From NCBI RefSeq assembly GCF_025515305.1, contig NZ_JAOPHT010000014.1, forward strand, positions 1-64,000: DNA of 64,000 nt, in the 5' to 3' direction. A program made the translations under genes and the position numbers. Positions 51,791 through 59,370 of the stretch are shown in pieces (positions within the stretch are counted from its first letter, which is position 1; each line of letters begins with the position of its first letter). The notes beneath the pieces are model-generated. The model saw only the letters and a list, made by a program, of their open reading frames with translations. It was not told the origin of the DNA and made no database searches. Source of the DNA: Roseicyclus sediminis. GTDB taxonomy: Bacteria; Pseudomonadota; Alphaproteobacteria; Rhodobacterales; Rhodobacteraceae.

Positions 51791-52237
51791 TCAGTCTACG
51801 GCGTCAGCCGATGTGCGCGAGTATTTTCCAAGGCCCGCCTTCTTCGCGTACTTGGCCTTCAGCTCGGAGTAGCTCGGGGCGACAAGGGGGAAGTCCGGCG
51901 GAAGGCCGAACCGGGTACGGTATTCGGCCTCGGTCAGACCATGCTCCGCCCCGATGTGTCGCTTCAGCATTTTGAAGCCCTTGCCGCAACACATGCAGTA
52001 AACCTTGTCCTTGGTCACTGCCCGGTCGATGGGAACAGCGGGGAATGCTTCAACCGGCAAGGATGGAGCGGTCTTTGCAGGCGCCGACCCTTCAGCGTCC
52101 GTGGCGTCATCCATCCCAAAGACTATCGCCAGTTTCTCGGCGAGAGCCCCGATATCCTCGGCGGCGACATCGGGCCTTGCGGCGAAGACCGATACGATCT
52201 GAACCAGCATGTCCCTTTTGGCTTCTTGTTCAGACAT
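51791..52237 (-). CDS. mucR: MucR/Ros family transcriptional regulator
   Basis: 148 residues with the prokaryotic zinc finger CMCCGKGFKMLKRHIGAEHGL (Cys-x2-Cys ... His-x4-His) and the family tail TEAEYRTRFGLPPDFPLVAPSYSELKAKYAKKAGLGK. MucR proteins are H-NS-like AT-rich DNA binders that repress virulence, exopolysaccharide and flagellar genes in Alphaproteobacteria. A GTG one codon upstream is possible. Placement inside the flagellar island between motB and motA suggests a silencer or local regulator. Confidence 0.92.
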   Translation of the reverse strand: MSEQEAKRDMLVQIVSVFAARPDVAAEDIGALAEKLAIVFGMDDATDAEGSAPAKTAPSLPVEAFPAVPIDRAVTKDKVYCMCCGKGFKMLKRHIGAEHGLTEAEYRTRFGLPPDFPLVAPSYSELKAKYAKKAGLGKYSRTSADAVD

Positions 52238-52478
52238 CACTCGCTAGCCTCCAAAAATGAATACCGGAGCCTAGTCTCTCCTTCACAATGGTCAAAAAAT
52301 AATTCATGCATCACTTTTGTCTGCTACCGCGTCGATCATGCACGGTGGCACACGCTCTAGGCAACATAGAAGCGAAAATCAACAAATTTCGGCGATTTGT
52401 TGCTCTTCATGATGCCTTAGGACCGTACTTGCATCAATCCTTCGTTGCCTGAACGCGTCGATAGACGTGCGGACGCGA

Positions 52479-53309
52479 TCATCCGAATGCGGCAGCGACC
52501 CCGGCTGTCAGGATCCCGGCCGATGAAATCAGGAATGCGACCGCCGCTGCACGGGCCAGCCGACCTGTCCTTTGGCCATCGCCGATTTCGGGGTCGACCA
52601 CGGCTCCGTCCGCGACGAACTTGAGCCGGACGGACGTGTTTCCGCGCCTCCAAAGCGCGGCCGCAGCGGGCGGAAGCGACGCACCGGGGATCAGTATGAC
52701 GTCGCCGGACGTGACATCACCGTCCCACGCCAGGCGCACGGAGGATCCGCGCAAAGGCACGTCGACGACCCGACCGAAGACTTCGCGGCCGCTGGCCGAA
52801 GCGAGGTCACCGCCCCCGACAACGAGGCAAAAGTAGCCTTCTGCCTCCGAAACGCTGGCTACGAGCTTCCGCTCGCCCCCCCCTGTCGGCCCGCCTTCCG
52901 ACCTTTCACGATGCCTCAGACGTTCCGCCAGGGAGTTGGCGCGTTCGCCCAACTCTCGGGTTTCTGCCGCCTCTTTGCGATAGCGGTATGAAAGGGCGTA
53001 CTCCAACGCCAGGTCCGGCAATTGGTCCACCCCGTCGAGAAGCCCGCAGATCGCCTGCTCCTCCGAGAACGAGAGGCGGCGCGTCGGATACCCGTCACTC
53101 GCAGGCACGACGTACACCCGACAGGAGCCTTCATCGGTCGCCGTCACGGCCATGCTGAGCGCTTCCGCCGCGTCCTCCTCCACATGTCGCAGGTGAAGGT
53201 CGCATCGCCCGCTTTGATGCAAGCAGAGGATTGCGAACACCTCCTCGGGCCAATCCGGGCAGATGCCGCGCAAGGTCTCAAAGTCAGGCGTATAAACCAG
53301 TGCTTCCAT
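52479..53309 (-). CDS. Hypothetical tail-anchored protein divergent from motA
   Basis: 276 residues from the ATG at 53309 (GGGTGG upstream; open further to 53402). The N-terminal half is mixed alpha/beta (LVYTPDFETLRGICPDWPEEVFAILCLHQSGRCDLHLRH); a coiled-coil stretch follows (RYRKEAAETRELGERANSLAERLRHR), then a beta-rich domain (VVDVPLRGSSVRLAWDGDVTSGDVILIPG), and it ends in a single membrane helix (AAAVAFLISSAGILTAGVAAAF). No known family was recognised. Divergent position relative to motA hints at a role in the stator or its control. Confidence 0.65.
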   Translation of the reverse strand: MEALVYTPDFETLRGICPDWPEEVFAILCLHQSGRCDLHLRHVEEDAAEALSMAVTATDEGSCRVYVVPASDGYPTRRLSFSEEQAICGLLDGVDQLPDLALEYALSYRYRKEAAETRELGERANSLAERLRHRERSEGGPTGGGERKLVASVSEAEGYFCLVVGGGDLASASGREVFGRVVDVPLRGSSVRLAWDGDVTSGDVILIPGASLPPAAAALWRRGNTSVRLKFVADGAVVDPEIGDGQRTGRLARAAAVAFLISSAGILTAGVAAAFG

Positions 53310-53417
53310 ACCGCCACCCAAGATCCAGATCGACGTATTCTTGCTTTTGTTCTTGATTTTAGTAGCTAGGGATCGTAATCGCAAGGATAAATGTGCTTTC
53401 ATGATCGAGGGCTGGGC

Positions 53418-54284
53418 GTGACGCTACTGATTGGAGTCATTATGGTCGTCGGCCTTGTCTTCGGGGGCTTCATGCTCTCGGGAGGCAAGATGGACATCAT
53501 CTTTTATGCACTGCCATTCGAGGGGATGATGATCGGTGGTGGTTCGATCGGCGCATTCGTCATCGCCAACTCCATGACGGTGATCAAGGATTCCGCCAAA
53601 GGCGTCCTGAAGGTCATCAAGGGGCCGCGGTGGAAGCGCCAGGATTACAACGATCTGCTCAACCTGCTCTACGAGCTCACTCGTCTGTTCAAGACCAAGG
53701 GCATGATCGAACTGGACCCACACGTCGAGAACCCAAAGGAAAGCGAGATATTCAAACGCTATCCCAAGATCCTTTCGGATCACTTTGCGATCGACCTGAT
53801 AACCGACAGTTTCCGGATGTTGTCGATGCAGTTCGACGACAAGTTTCAAACCGAAGATGTCCTGAACCGAAAGCTCAAGAAGCACCACCACGAAGCACTT
53901 GCCGCCCCCAAGGCCATCCAGACCATGGCCGACGGCTTGCCCGCCATCGGGATCGTTGCCGCCGTGCTGGGGGTGATCAAGACCATGTCGTCGGTCGATC
54001 AACCGCCGGAGATCCTCGGCACGATGATTGGCGGTGCGCTCGTCGGGACCTTCCTAGGCGTCTACCTCGCCTACTGCATGGTCGCGCCCATCTCCGGGCG
54101 CCTCAAGCAAATCGAGGATGAAGATGCAGCTTTCTATGCCATCATCCGCGATGTCTTCGTCGCAATGGTGGCCGAGCACCCACCAAACATCTGCGTAGAG
54201 ATCGGACGGGGCAACATCCCTTCTCACATTCAGCCGACCTTCTACGATGTCGAGGCTTCGCAAAAGAAACTGGCCGCAGCATGA
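53418..54284 (+). CDS. motA: Flagellar stator protein MotA
   Basis: 288 residues, GTG start with GAGGG upstream. Four membrane helices and the MotA signature: LIGVIMVVGLVFGGFMLSGGKM, EGMMIGGGSIGAFVIANS, the cytoplasmic charged loop, then PAIGIVAAVLGVIKTMSSVDQPPEILGTMIGGALVGTFLGVYLAYCMVAPIS with the channel-lining Pro residues. It overlaps a 71-residue gene by four bases. Confidence 0.95.
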   Translation: MTLLIGVIMVVGLVFGGFMLSGGKMDIIFYALPFEGMMIGGGSIGAFVIANSMTVIKDSAKGVLKVIKGPRWKRQDYNDLLNLLYELTRLFKTKGMIELDPHVENPKESEIFKRYPKILSDHFAIDLITDSFRMLSMQFDDKFQTEDVLNRKLKKHHHEALAAPKAIQTMADGLPAIGIVAAVLGVIKTMSSVDQPPEILGTMIGGALVGTFLGVYLAYCMVAPISGRLKQIEDEDAAFYAIIRDVFVAMVAEHPPNICVEIGRGNIPSHIQPTFYDVEASQKKLAAA

Positions 54285-54496
54285 CGAAGCGTTTCGCACT
54301 ACTCGCCGCACTCTTCGCGGCTATTCTTGCCGCCATATACGGCACGGCGCGCGCTGAAGATGAGATACCGACAACCCTGGGCACGGTGACGGCACCATCT
54401 CCGGTATCGCCCTTCGACCCCGCGATCATAGAACGCATAAGGCAAGCCATCCTGGCCAGCGAAGAGGCCGAGGTCGACGAAGGCCGCGATGAGTGA
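54281..54496 (+). CDS. Small exported protein between motA and fliJ-like gene
   Basis: 71 residues with a signal peptide (FALLAALFAAILAAIYGTARA) and a short acidic mature part (FDPAIIERIRQAILASEEAEVDEG). Four-base overlap with motA and an eight-base overlap with the next gene place it in a tight three-gene operon. No family recognised; it could be a small stator-associated periplasmic peptide. Confidence 0.6.
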   Translation: MTKRFALLAALFAAILAAIYGTARAEDEIPTTLGTVTAPSPVSPFDPAIIERIRQAILASEEAEVDEGRDE

Positions 54497-54917
54497 CCGA
54501 AGGGTCTCGGCCCTCGACCTGCTGGCAAGGCTGGAACAGCACAAGGTCTCGAGGGTCGCGCAACGCCGCGCAGCGCTGCTGGGCGAAGCGGGACGCCTGC
54601 AACACGCGATCGATGACTTGGGCGACCGAATGGAAGCGGAGGCCTACGCCACTTCTGCCGAGACGGCGCCATATGTCGGCGCCTTCATCACGTCGATCCG
54701 TTCCGAGATCGCGGAGTGCGAACGCCGCCGACAGGAACTGCAACGGGCAACCGAGCTTCTCGAGGAGGAAATGCGCTCGGGTTTCCAGGAGATAAAGGTC
54801 TTCGAGATCGCGGCGGCGAAACGCCGGGACGCGTTATTGACCACGCGCCGCAAACGTGACGAGCGGGAGTGGAACGAGACGATGCTGGCACGTCACATCC
54901 GTGATCGTCGCCGTTGA
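54489..54917 (+). CDS. fliJ: FliJ-like flagellar export coiled-coil protein
   Basis: 142 residues forming two long helices (ALDLLARLEQHKVSRVAQRRAALLGEAGRLQHAIDDLG; CERRRQELQRATELLEEEMRSGFQEIKVFEIAAAKRRDALLTTRRKRDEREWNE), as in FliJ, the stalk-like subunit of the FliH-FliI export ATPase complex. Sequence conservation in FliJ is poor, so the call relies on shape, size and context. Last flagellar gene of the island. Confidence 0.72.
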   Translation: MSDRRVSALDLLARLEQHKVSRVAQRRAALLGEAGRLQHAIDDLGDRMEAEAYATSAETAPYVGAFITSIRSEIAECERRRQELQRATELLEEEMRSGFQEIKVFEIAAAKRRDALLTTRRKRDEREWNETMLARHIRDRRR

Positions 54918-55702
54918 GGCAGAAAACCGCCGGCGGGACGCCGCCCCAAGCGGACTTGGATCAACGAGGCTCAGGACCGAAGAGGTCCCGGCCAATGTGA
55001 GGCTCTTCTCTCCGGGCGTCATCCCGCGTCGGGCCAAGACCGCAGATCCACCAGGCATACCGCGAGGATTTCGGGAATTTCACGAGGTGAGGCGAGCCGC
55101 GACCGGACGCGACAAAGGGGAACCGTCCGCGAGGATCAGACGGTTCCCATCATGCCGGTTCGATCAACCGATCAAGTGAATGTCGTGCAGCGCGAGTTCG
55201 TGGAACGGGTGCGCGCGCACGATCTGCATGATCCCGGTGTCGGTACGCTGCGTCTCCGATCTGCGCCAGGATATCGGCCTTGGGCGATCCTCGGGCTATG
55301 GTCGCCCGGGCCCGTCCTGGGCACAGCGCGCGAGAAAGCCCGAGCAGTAGGTCAGATACCCACTTTCCAGCCAGAGCTTCAGACCGCCCGGCACGCCGCT
55401 TACAAAAGACCTCACGCCGCAAAACTGCACCGCCGTAGAGGGTGAGCGCCATGGCTGCGGGGCGGCGAGGCCCTGCGCCAGGAGATCCGCGGCAGAGGGG
55501 CCCGCGAGAGTGAGACAGGCATAGGTGCCGGAGCACAAGCAGCGCAAGGCAGCGGAGGCTCGGGCGCGACTGGCGGAAGGGGAGATGGAGCCTCTGATGC
55601 TGGAAATTCCGGGGCTGACGAGGGAGGAAGCCTGGGGGATGGTGGCGGGTATGTTCCTCAGGGATCCTCCAAGGTTCAAATGAGTGCGCAAGCCCCCCTA
55701 AG
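54918..55702. other. Gene-poor, apparently decayed stretch
   Basis: About 780 bases after the last flagellar gene with only short or shadow-like frames. One frame (55525-55683) looks protein-like. A minus-strand frame near 55190-55290 contains GIMQIVRAHPFHELALHDIHLIG before its stop, a possible gene fragment. The region marks the transition to the mobile right end. Confidence 0.4.
55525..55683 (+). CDS. Possible small protein or gene fragment
   Basis: A 52-codon frame from GTG, directly after an in-frame TAG, ending TGA. The sequence is helical and plausible: PEHKQRKAAEARARLAEGEM, then EIPGLTREEAWGMVAGMFLRDPPRFK. There is no obvious ribosome site. It may be the 3' remnant of a larger gene; I do not recognise it. 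Confidence 0.3.
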   Translation: MPEHKQRKAAEARARLAEGEMEPLMLEIPGLTREEAWGMVAGMFLRDPPRFK

Positions 55703-56053
55703 TCACCGATCTGCCGATTTGACCGGCGCTTGTTGAATGTAGGCGCGCCTGCCAACCTCCCTGCCTATCTCCAAGAGCATCTCTTGAATATTCCACGGCG
55801 AGTTGTCGGTTTCCCTTGCCGGGGTCGGGCGCCCGTATCCGCGATCAAGAATGGCCACCGCCGCAGCCACCCGGGCGCTGTCGGTAGAACCTCTGACAGC
55901 AACCTCCGCCAGTGTCGCGAGTGCAATTTCAGTGTGTTCGCGCGCCATTTCCGACAAATTCCGTTTCTGATCCCTCGTTGCTCGATTGCAGCTACCCGGT
56001 TTCCGACCGGCGCCTTTTCTGCGCCCGCCCCAGTTATTTGAGCTCTTTGCCAT
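55703..56053 (-). CDS. Small phage/plasmid-type protein with GGRRKGAGRKPG motif
   Basis: 116 residues from MAKSSNNWGG. The N-terminal motif WGGRRKGAGRKPGS is common in small phage, plasmid and island proteins and resembles an AT-hook-like DNA contact; the rest is helical (LSEMAREHTEIALATLAEVAVRGSTDSARVAAAVAILDRGYGRPTPA), reminiscent of small terminase-like proteins. Upstream extension to 56152 is open but not supported. It lies downstream of the broken ParB-like gene on the same strand. Confidence 0.55.
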   Translation of the reverse strand: MAKSSNNWGGRRKGAGRKPGSCNRATRDQKRNLSEMAREHTEIALATLAEVAVRGSTDSARVAAAVAILDRGYGRPTPARETDNSPWNIQEMLLEIGREVGRRAYIQQAPVKSADR

Positions 56054-56222
56054 AGAACTTGATTTCCCCTTGATAAACTTTCGTGCTTGCTCGGCCAACC
56101 TCCCTGTTGAAGAGATCTGGGGTTGCAAGACCACAATCACCAGCCTCGCCACCCATCACCGACGCTGTAGGGTCACCATCTGTGCGAGATCGTCCGATGA
56201 TCTTAAAAGACCCGTGCTTGAG

Positions 56223-57056
56223 TCATCGGGCGGTATCGCTTTGTGTCGATACGTCCAAAAGGTGCACCAATCTGATGTTTTCAGTCTGAAGCGCCTCGAT
56301 TTGCTGTGTCTGCTGTTGGGCCCGTGCGCGTAAATCCTCCACCTCCAAGTTCAGACTGATCCATGCCTCTTCTCGTTCGTCGCGTTTCATGGACCTGAAT
56401 GCGGAGCGCAGCCTATTCGAAGGTTGTGCGTCCCCATTTCCCGTGGTGAAGATTGCCGACGCGGCGGCACTTGCGCGGCCATCTTCACCTCTCTGTTGAG
56501 ATGGAGCACATTCTGACTTTGGCTCCGGACTTGTTTTCGCGGTCTTAGTTTTTCGTGCGCTTGAGACGTCCATTAATGCCTGAGTTCCATGCTTGGTGAT
56601 GTAGGTGCGTGTGTCACCCAAAACGTTATAGGTGAGGGAGCCTCGGAGCTTAGACACGAATGGCTGTGACACTGCACATCTGCGCGCGATCTCTTAGTCC
56701 GACCACTGGGTCCATTCTGCATCTTTAAGCAGCATCAACACCGCCCGACGCTTGTCATCATTTGTTCGCCGAAGCCCATGGCGAGTGTTTGCGGCAACTG
56801 AATGCAATATTGCTTGCCGGCGATCACCTTTGCGCACGTCAGCGGGAATGTCCGTCCGTCCGATGCGCTCCCAAGCCGCAAACCTATGGAAGCCATCGGC
56901 AAGCCAGTGATCCACCCCGTCAAAATAGACAATAACTGGAGGGAAAACCGTGTTGGGGTCCTCCATAGCCTCGGCGTACTGCGAGACTGTCTCTTCGCAC
57001 AGCGCCACCCTCGACTGTGTTCCACCATCGGTGCGGATTTCCGTAATTTCCAGCAT
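56223..57056 (-). pseudogene. ParB-like protein gene interrupted by an in-frame TAA
   Basis: From ATG 57056 the frame encodes a ParB/Srx-type N-domain (FPPVIVYFDGVDHWLADGFHRFAAWERIG), then stops at TAA 56694-56696 right after EWTQWSD. The same frame continues at once with EIARRCAVSQPFVSKLRGSL, exactly the helix-turn-helix that normally follows WSD in this family, and stays open to 56223 with a coiled-coil C-terminus. One nonsense change thus splits a protein of about 277 residues. Similar ParB-like genes occur on phages, plasmids and islands. Confidence 0.8.
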
Positions 57057-57811
57057 TTTGTTGCTCCTTTGTTCAGCTATGCCTCTGCGTAGGTTCCTAA
57101 ATTCCACCAAGTGTCTGTTCCGGTTGGTGAGCCCTTGAGCGAAGGGCATAGGACGACCAGCCCCAGCGATTTGCTGAGGTCGGTCCCCATGCCCTCTGCG
57201 TGTCGTTCCGGCCGGAGCCGCCCCGTCGCTTTGGGCCTAACCGGTCATGCGGTCCTGCCGGTTAGTCGGTAGCTACTTTCGACGCCGTGAACGCTGCGCC
57301 GGGGACCGGGCTTCTACCTTTCGGACTGCCCTTGCCTGTGGTCCCGCCCCGTGGTGAGCGAACCTCTTGCAGCGCCACCGTCTTGATACCGTCCGCTGCC
57401 GAGGCCCCGCGATCAGAGCGCGCGGGGTCGCTCGATCGTCACACCTCCGCTCTCGCAAGCCCGATGACACTGGTCAGTGGATGCAGCGCGCCAGTCGCGT
57501 GAGGCTTGCACACTCGATTGAAGCCGGCGCACAGGCGCCTCATGCCCATCGCGGTGCGGACAGAGCCTGGAGCGAACCAAGGCCGCTCCACATCACCGAA
57601 GCTGGGCGACTGCAAAAAAGATGTGATGGCGATGCGGCGCTTGGTGGCACAAACTATCGTGGACAGGCTTGCGTCTGCGCTCGAATACCCGCCAGCCAAC
57701 TCTCGACGTTCAAAGCGGTTGGACATCCGCTTATTTCCGCCAGCCTTTTCAACGGCGTCATTTCCGACGGTTGGACAACTTATACCACTGTAATAATTAG
57801 AAAGTAGCAGC
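57057..57811. other. Right-end non-coding stretch of the island
   Basis: About 750 bases between the ParB-like start and the right attachment repeat. Open frames such as 57439-57837 (minus) and 57287-57502 (plus) have shadow-like composition, and the first crosses the repeat. I see no RNA gene or clear protein gene. Confidence 0.4.
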
Positions 57812-57828
57812 CCCCTACGGGCTGCCAC
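57812..57828 (+). repeat. Right attachment-site repeat (attR core)
   Basis: CCCCTACGGGCTGCCAC, identical and in the same orientation to the tRNA-Glu 3' end at 6074-6090. No other tRNA feature surrounds it, so it is an orphan tRNA 3' fragment, as expected at the far end of an integrated element. GC-rich chromosomal sequence begins right after it. Confidence 0.85.
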
Positions 57829-57997
57829 TCCCCCCATATGACCGCCGCTCTACGCCAACGGCCGACATGCGTCCCGTAGGGTCGTCCTGGCGATCTGTCG
57901 GGTGGCGTCGAAAGGATGGGTTCGGGAGGGGAACCGGGACGTGACGGGCAGCGGTCTCGCGCGAGCGCTGCCCAGCCTTCCCGGCCGGAGCCGCGTT

Positions 57998-58576
57998 TCA
58001 GCAGGGCGACAGGATGTCGAGCACGGCGCCGCCGGTCGCCTGGAACGCATCCACGCGGCGCGTCAGCGGGACGAAGGGCCCTGCCGGGTCCGTCCGCAGC
58101 CATGTGCTGGCCGGAAGGCCCTCGGGGACAGGGCCGACGAAGCAGCCGCCGACCACCTCGACATTCAGCGTGCCGATCCCCTCGACGCCGCTCTCGCGCG
58201 CGCGCCGAATCTCGGCCTGGGCGGCGGCGAAACGCGCCGCGTCTTCGGGCAGCAGGCTTGCGACATAGACCGCTTCGTCCGGCGCATTGGCCGGGATCGT
58301 GCCGCCCTCGTCGCGCACGAGTTGCAGCGGCACCTCCTCGCTTACCAGGACCGTCGAGGCGCTGGATCCGCCGCGAAGGGATATGCGCATGACCGCGTCG
58401 CCCGAGGAAAGACGCACGGTGTCGGGAACGCCCACGGCGACCCCGATCTCGTCGGGCGGCGTGCCGAGGGGGTCGAGGCGGCTCGCCGCAATCAGTCCCG
58501 CCGGCGAGATCGAGGCGCAGGCGGACAGGGCGAGCAGACCGAAACCGATGGTCAGGCGGGCGAAGGTGCGAGACAT
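57998..58576 (-). CDS. Hypothetical lipoprotein
   Basis: 192 residues with a lipobox signal (GLLALSAC, Cys20) and a mostly beta-rich mature domain. The sequence speaks of an outer- or inner-membrane-anchored periplasmic protein (IGVAVGVPDTVRLSSGDAVMRISL; GIGTLNVEVVGGCFVGPVPEGLPASTWLRTDPAGPFVPL). No family recognised. It is the first gene to the right of the island and is GC-rich like the left flank. Confidence 0.75.
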   Translation of the reverse strand: MSRTFARLTIGFGLLALSACASISPAGLIAASRLDPLGTPPDEIGVAVGVPDTVRLSSGDAVMRISLRGGSSASTVLVSEEVPLQLVRDEGGTIPANAPDEAVYVASLLPEDAARFAAAQAEIRRARESGVEGIGTLNVEVVGGCFVGPVPEGLPASTWLRTDPAGPFVPLTRRVDAFQATGGAVLDILSPC

Positions 58577-58611
58577 GACAAACCTCTTGCGTAATGATTC
58601 TTTTTTAAGTT

Positions 58612-58628
58612 TTAATGTAAAACATTAA
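58612..58628. promoter_or_regulatory. AT-rich inverted repeat between lipoprotein and HTH genes
   Basis: TTAATGT-AAA-ACATTAA is a perfect seven-base inverted repeat, flanked by two AAGTTTT copies (58607-58613 and 58627-58633), in the divergent gap between 58576 and 58700. It is a plausible operator for the small HTH protein encoded next to it. Confidence 0.5.
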
Positions 58629-58699
58629 GTTTTGAAAACAGAATTGGGTCCGGGGCGGCCGCTGGCCGAAGCCCTGCGCGCCGCGGCGGAGACTGTGAC

Positions 58700-58912
58700 A
58701 TGCCCCTGATCGTTCGGCTCGACGTGATGCTCGCACGGCGCAAGATGACGTCGCGCGAACTGGCCGCGCGGATCGGTATCTCGGAGCAGAACCTGTCGCT
58801 TCTGAAATCCGGCAAGGTGCGCGGCGTGCGGTTCCGCACACTCGAGGCGATCTGCGCCGAGCTGGACTGTCAGCCCGGCGACCTTCTGGAGTTCGTCCCG
58901 GACGGGGACTGA
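58700..58912 (+). CDS. Small Cro/CI-type HTH regulator
   Basis: 70 residues forming one compact helix-turn-helix domain (VRLDVMLARRKMTSRELAARIGISEQNLSLLKSGKVRGVRFRTLEAICAELDCQPGDLLEF), like YozG-type regulators. A close paralogue is encoded at 61203 in this window. It is convergent with a small membrane protein gene and divergent from a lipoprotein gene, with an AT-rich palindrome in the gap upstream. Confidence 0.88.
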   Translation: MPLIVRLDVMLARRKMTSRELAARIGISEQNLSLLKSGKVRGVRFRTLEAICAELDCQPGDLLEFVPDGD

Positions 58913-58940
58913 TGCCACATCGTCCGGCACGCGCCCCGGA

Positions 58941-59324
58941 TCACACCCGGCGAGCCCATGAAAGCCGCAGAATGGTGAAGAGCGCGAGAAGCTCGCAGAG
59001 CGCCACGAAGATGTAGTGCATCTTGAGCGACCCGCCGCCGACCACGAAGACGCTCGTCACGACTACCGCAAGTGTAGTGACCGACCGGAAGATGCGCGGC
59101 GGCAGGACATGCGTCAGGACAATCATGGCGACCGGGATCTGGATGAAGACGGCCGCCGCGAGCATGAGCCCTTCAGAGAGCGCGACCCCCTCCACGACGC
59201 CCTCCATGACCTGCGGCAGGACCCCCGGCACATAGAGCGAGAGCACATCCGCGAAGACGATGTTGAACGAAACGAAGGCCCAGAGCAGCGAAATCAGCGT
59301 GGGGTTCGATATGGTGGATTGCAT
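58941..59324 (-). CDS. Small four-helix membrane protein (DUF6326-like)
   Basis: 127 residues from ATG 59324 with four predicted membrane helices (LISLLWAFVSFNIVFADVLSLYVPG; GLMLAAAVFIQIPVAMIVLTHVLP; VTTLAVVVTSVFVVGGGSL; YIFVALCELLALFTILRL). I believe it belongs to DUF6326; function unknown. An upstream extension to 59480 is low-complexity and was rejected. Confidence 0.72.
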   Translation of the reverse strand: MQSTISNPTLISLLWAFVSFNIVFADVLSLYVPGVLPQVMEGVVEGVALSEGLMLAAAVFIQIPVAMIVLTHVLPPRIFRSVTTLAVVVTSVFVVGGGSLKMHYIFVALCELLALFTILRLSWARRV

Positions 59325-59370
59325 GGCGGGCTCCTGGTTTTGGGTGGGGGCTGAGGGCGAACGCGGGGCG

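Larger units (their letters stand above)
6074..57828. mobile_element. Putative tRNA-Glu-integrated genomic island carrying a complete flagellar cluster
   Basis: Bounded by an exact 17-base direct repeat: CCCCTACGGGCTGCCAC at 6074-6090 (3' end of tRNA-Glu) and at 57812-57828. A tyrosine integrase gene ends about 20 bases inside the left copy, the usual arrangement for tRNA-targeting islands. The interior has mobile-element debris at both ends (second recombinase, truncated IS3-type transposase, broken ParB-like gene) and looks less GC-rich than the very GC-rich flanks. Cargo is a flagellar gene set with its own regulators. Whether the island is still excisable is unknown. Confidence 0.8.

Noticed and set aside
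55150-55755. 201-codon minus-strand frame after the last flagellar gene
   Set aside because: Residue usage is Arg/Pro/Ala-rich and shadow-like; competing short frames on both strands look equally plausible, so no gene was called.
57439-57837. 132-codon minus-strand frame across the right attachment repeat
   Set aside because: Shadow-like composition, no ribosome site that I can see, and it crosses the recombination junction.
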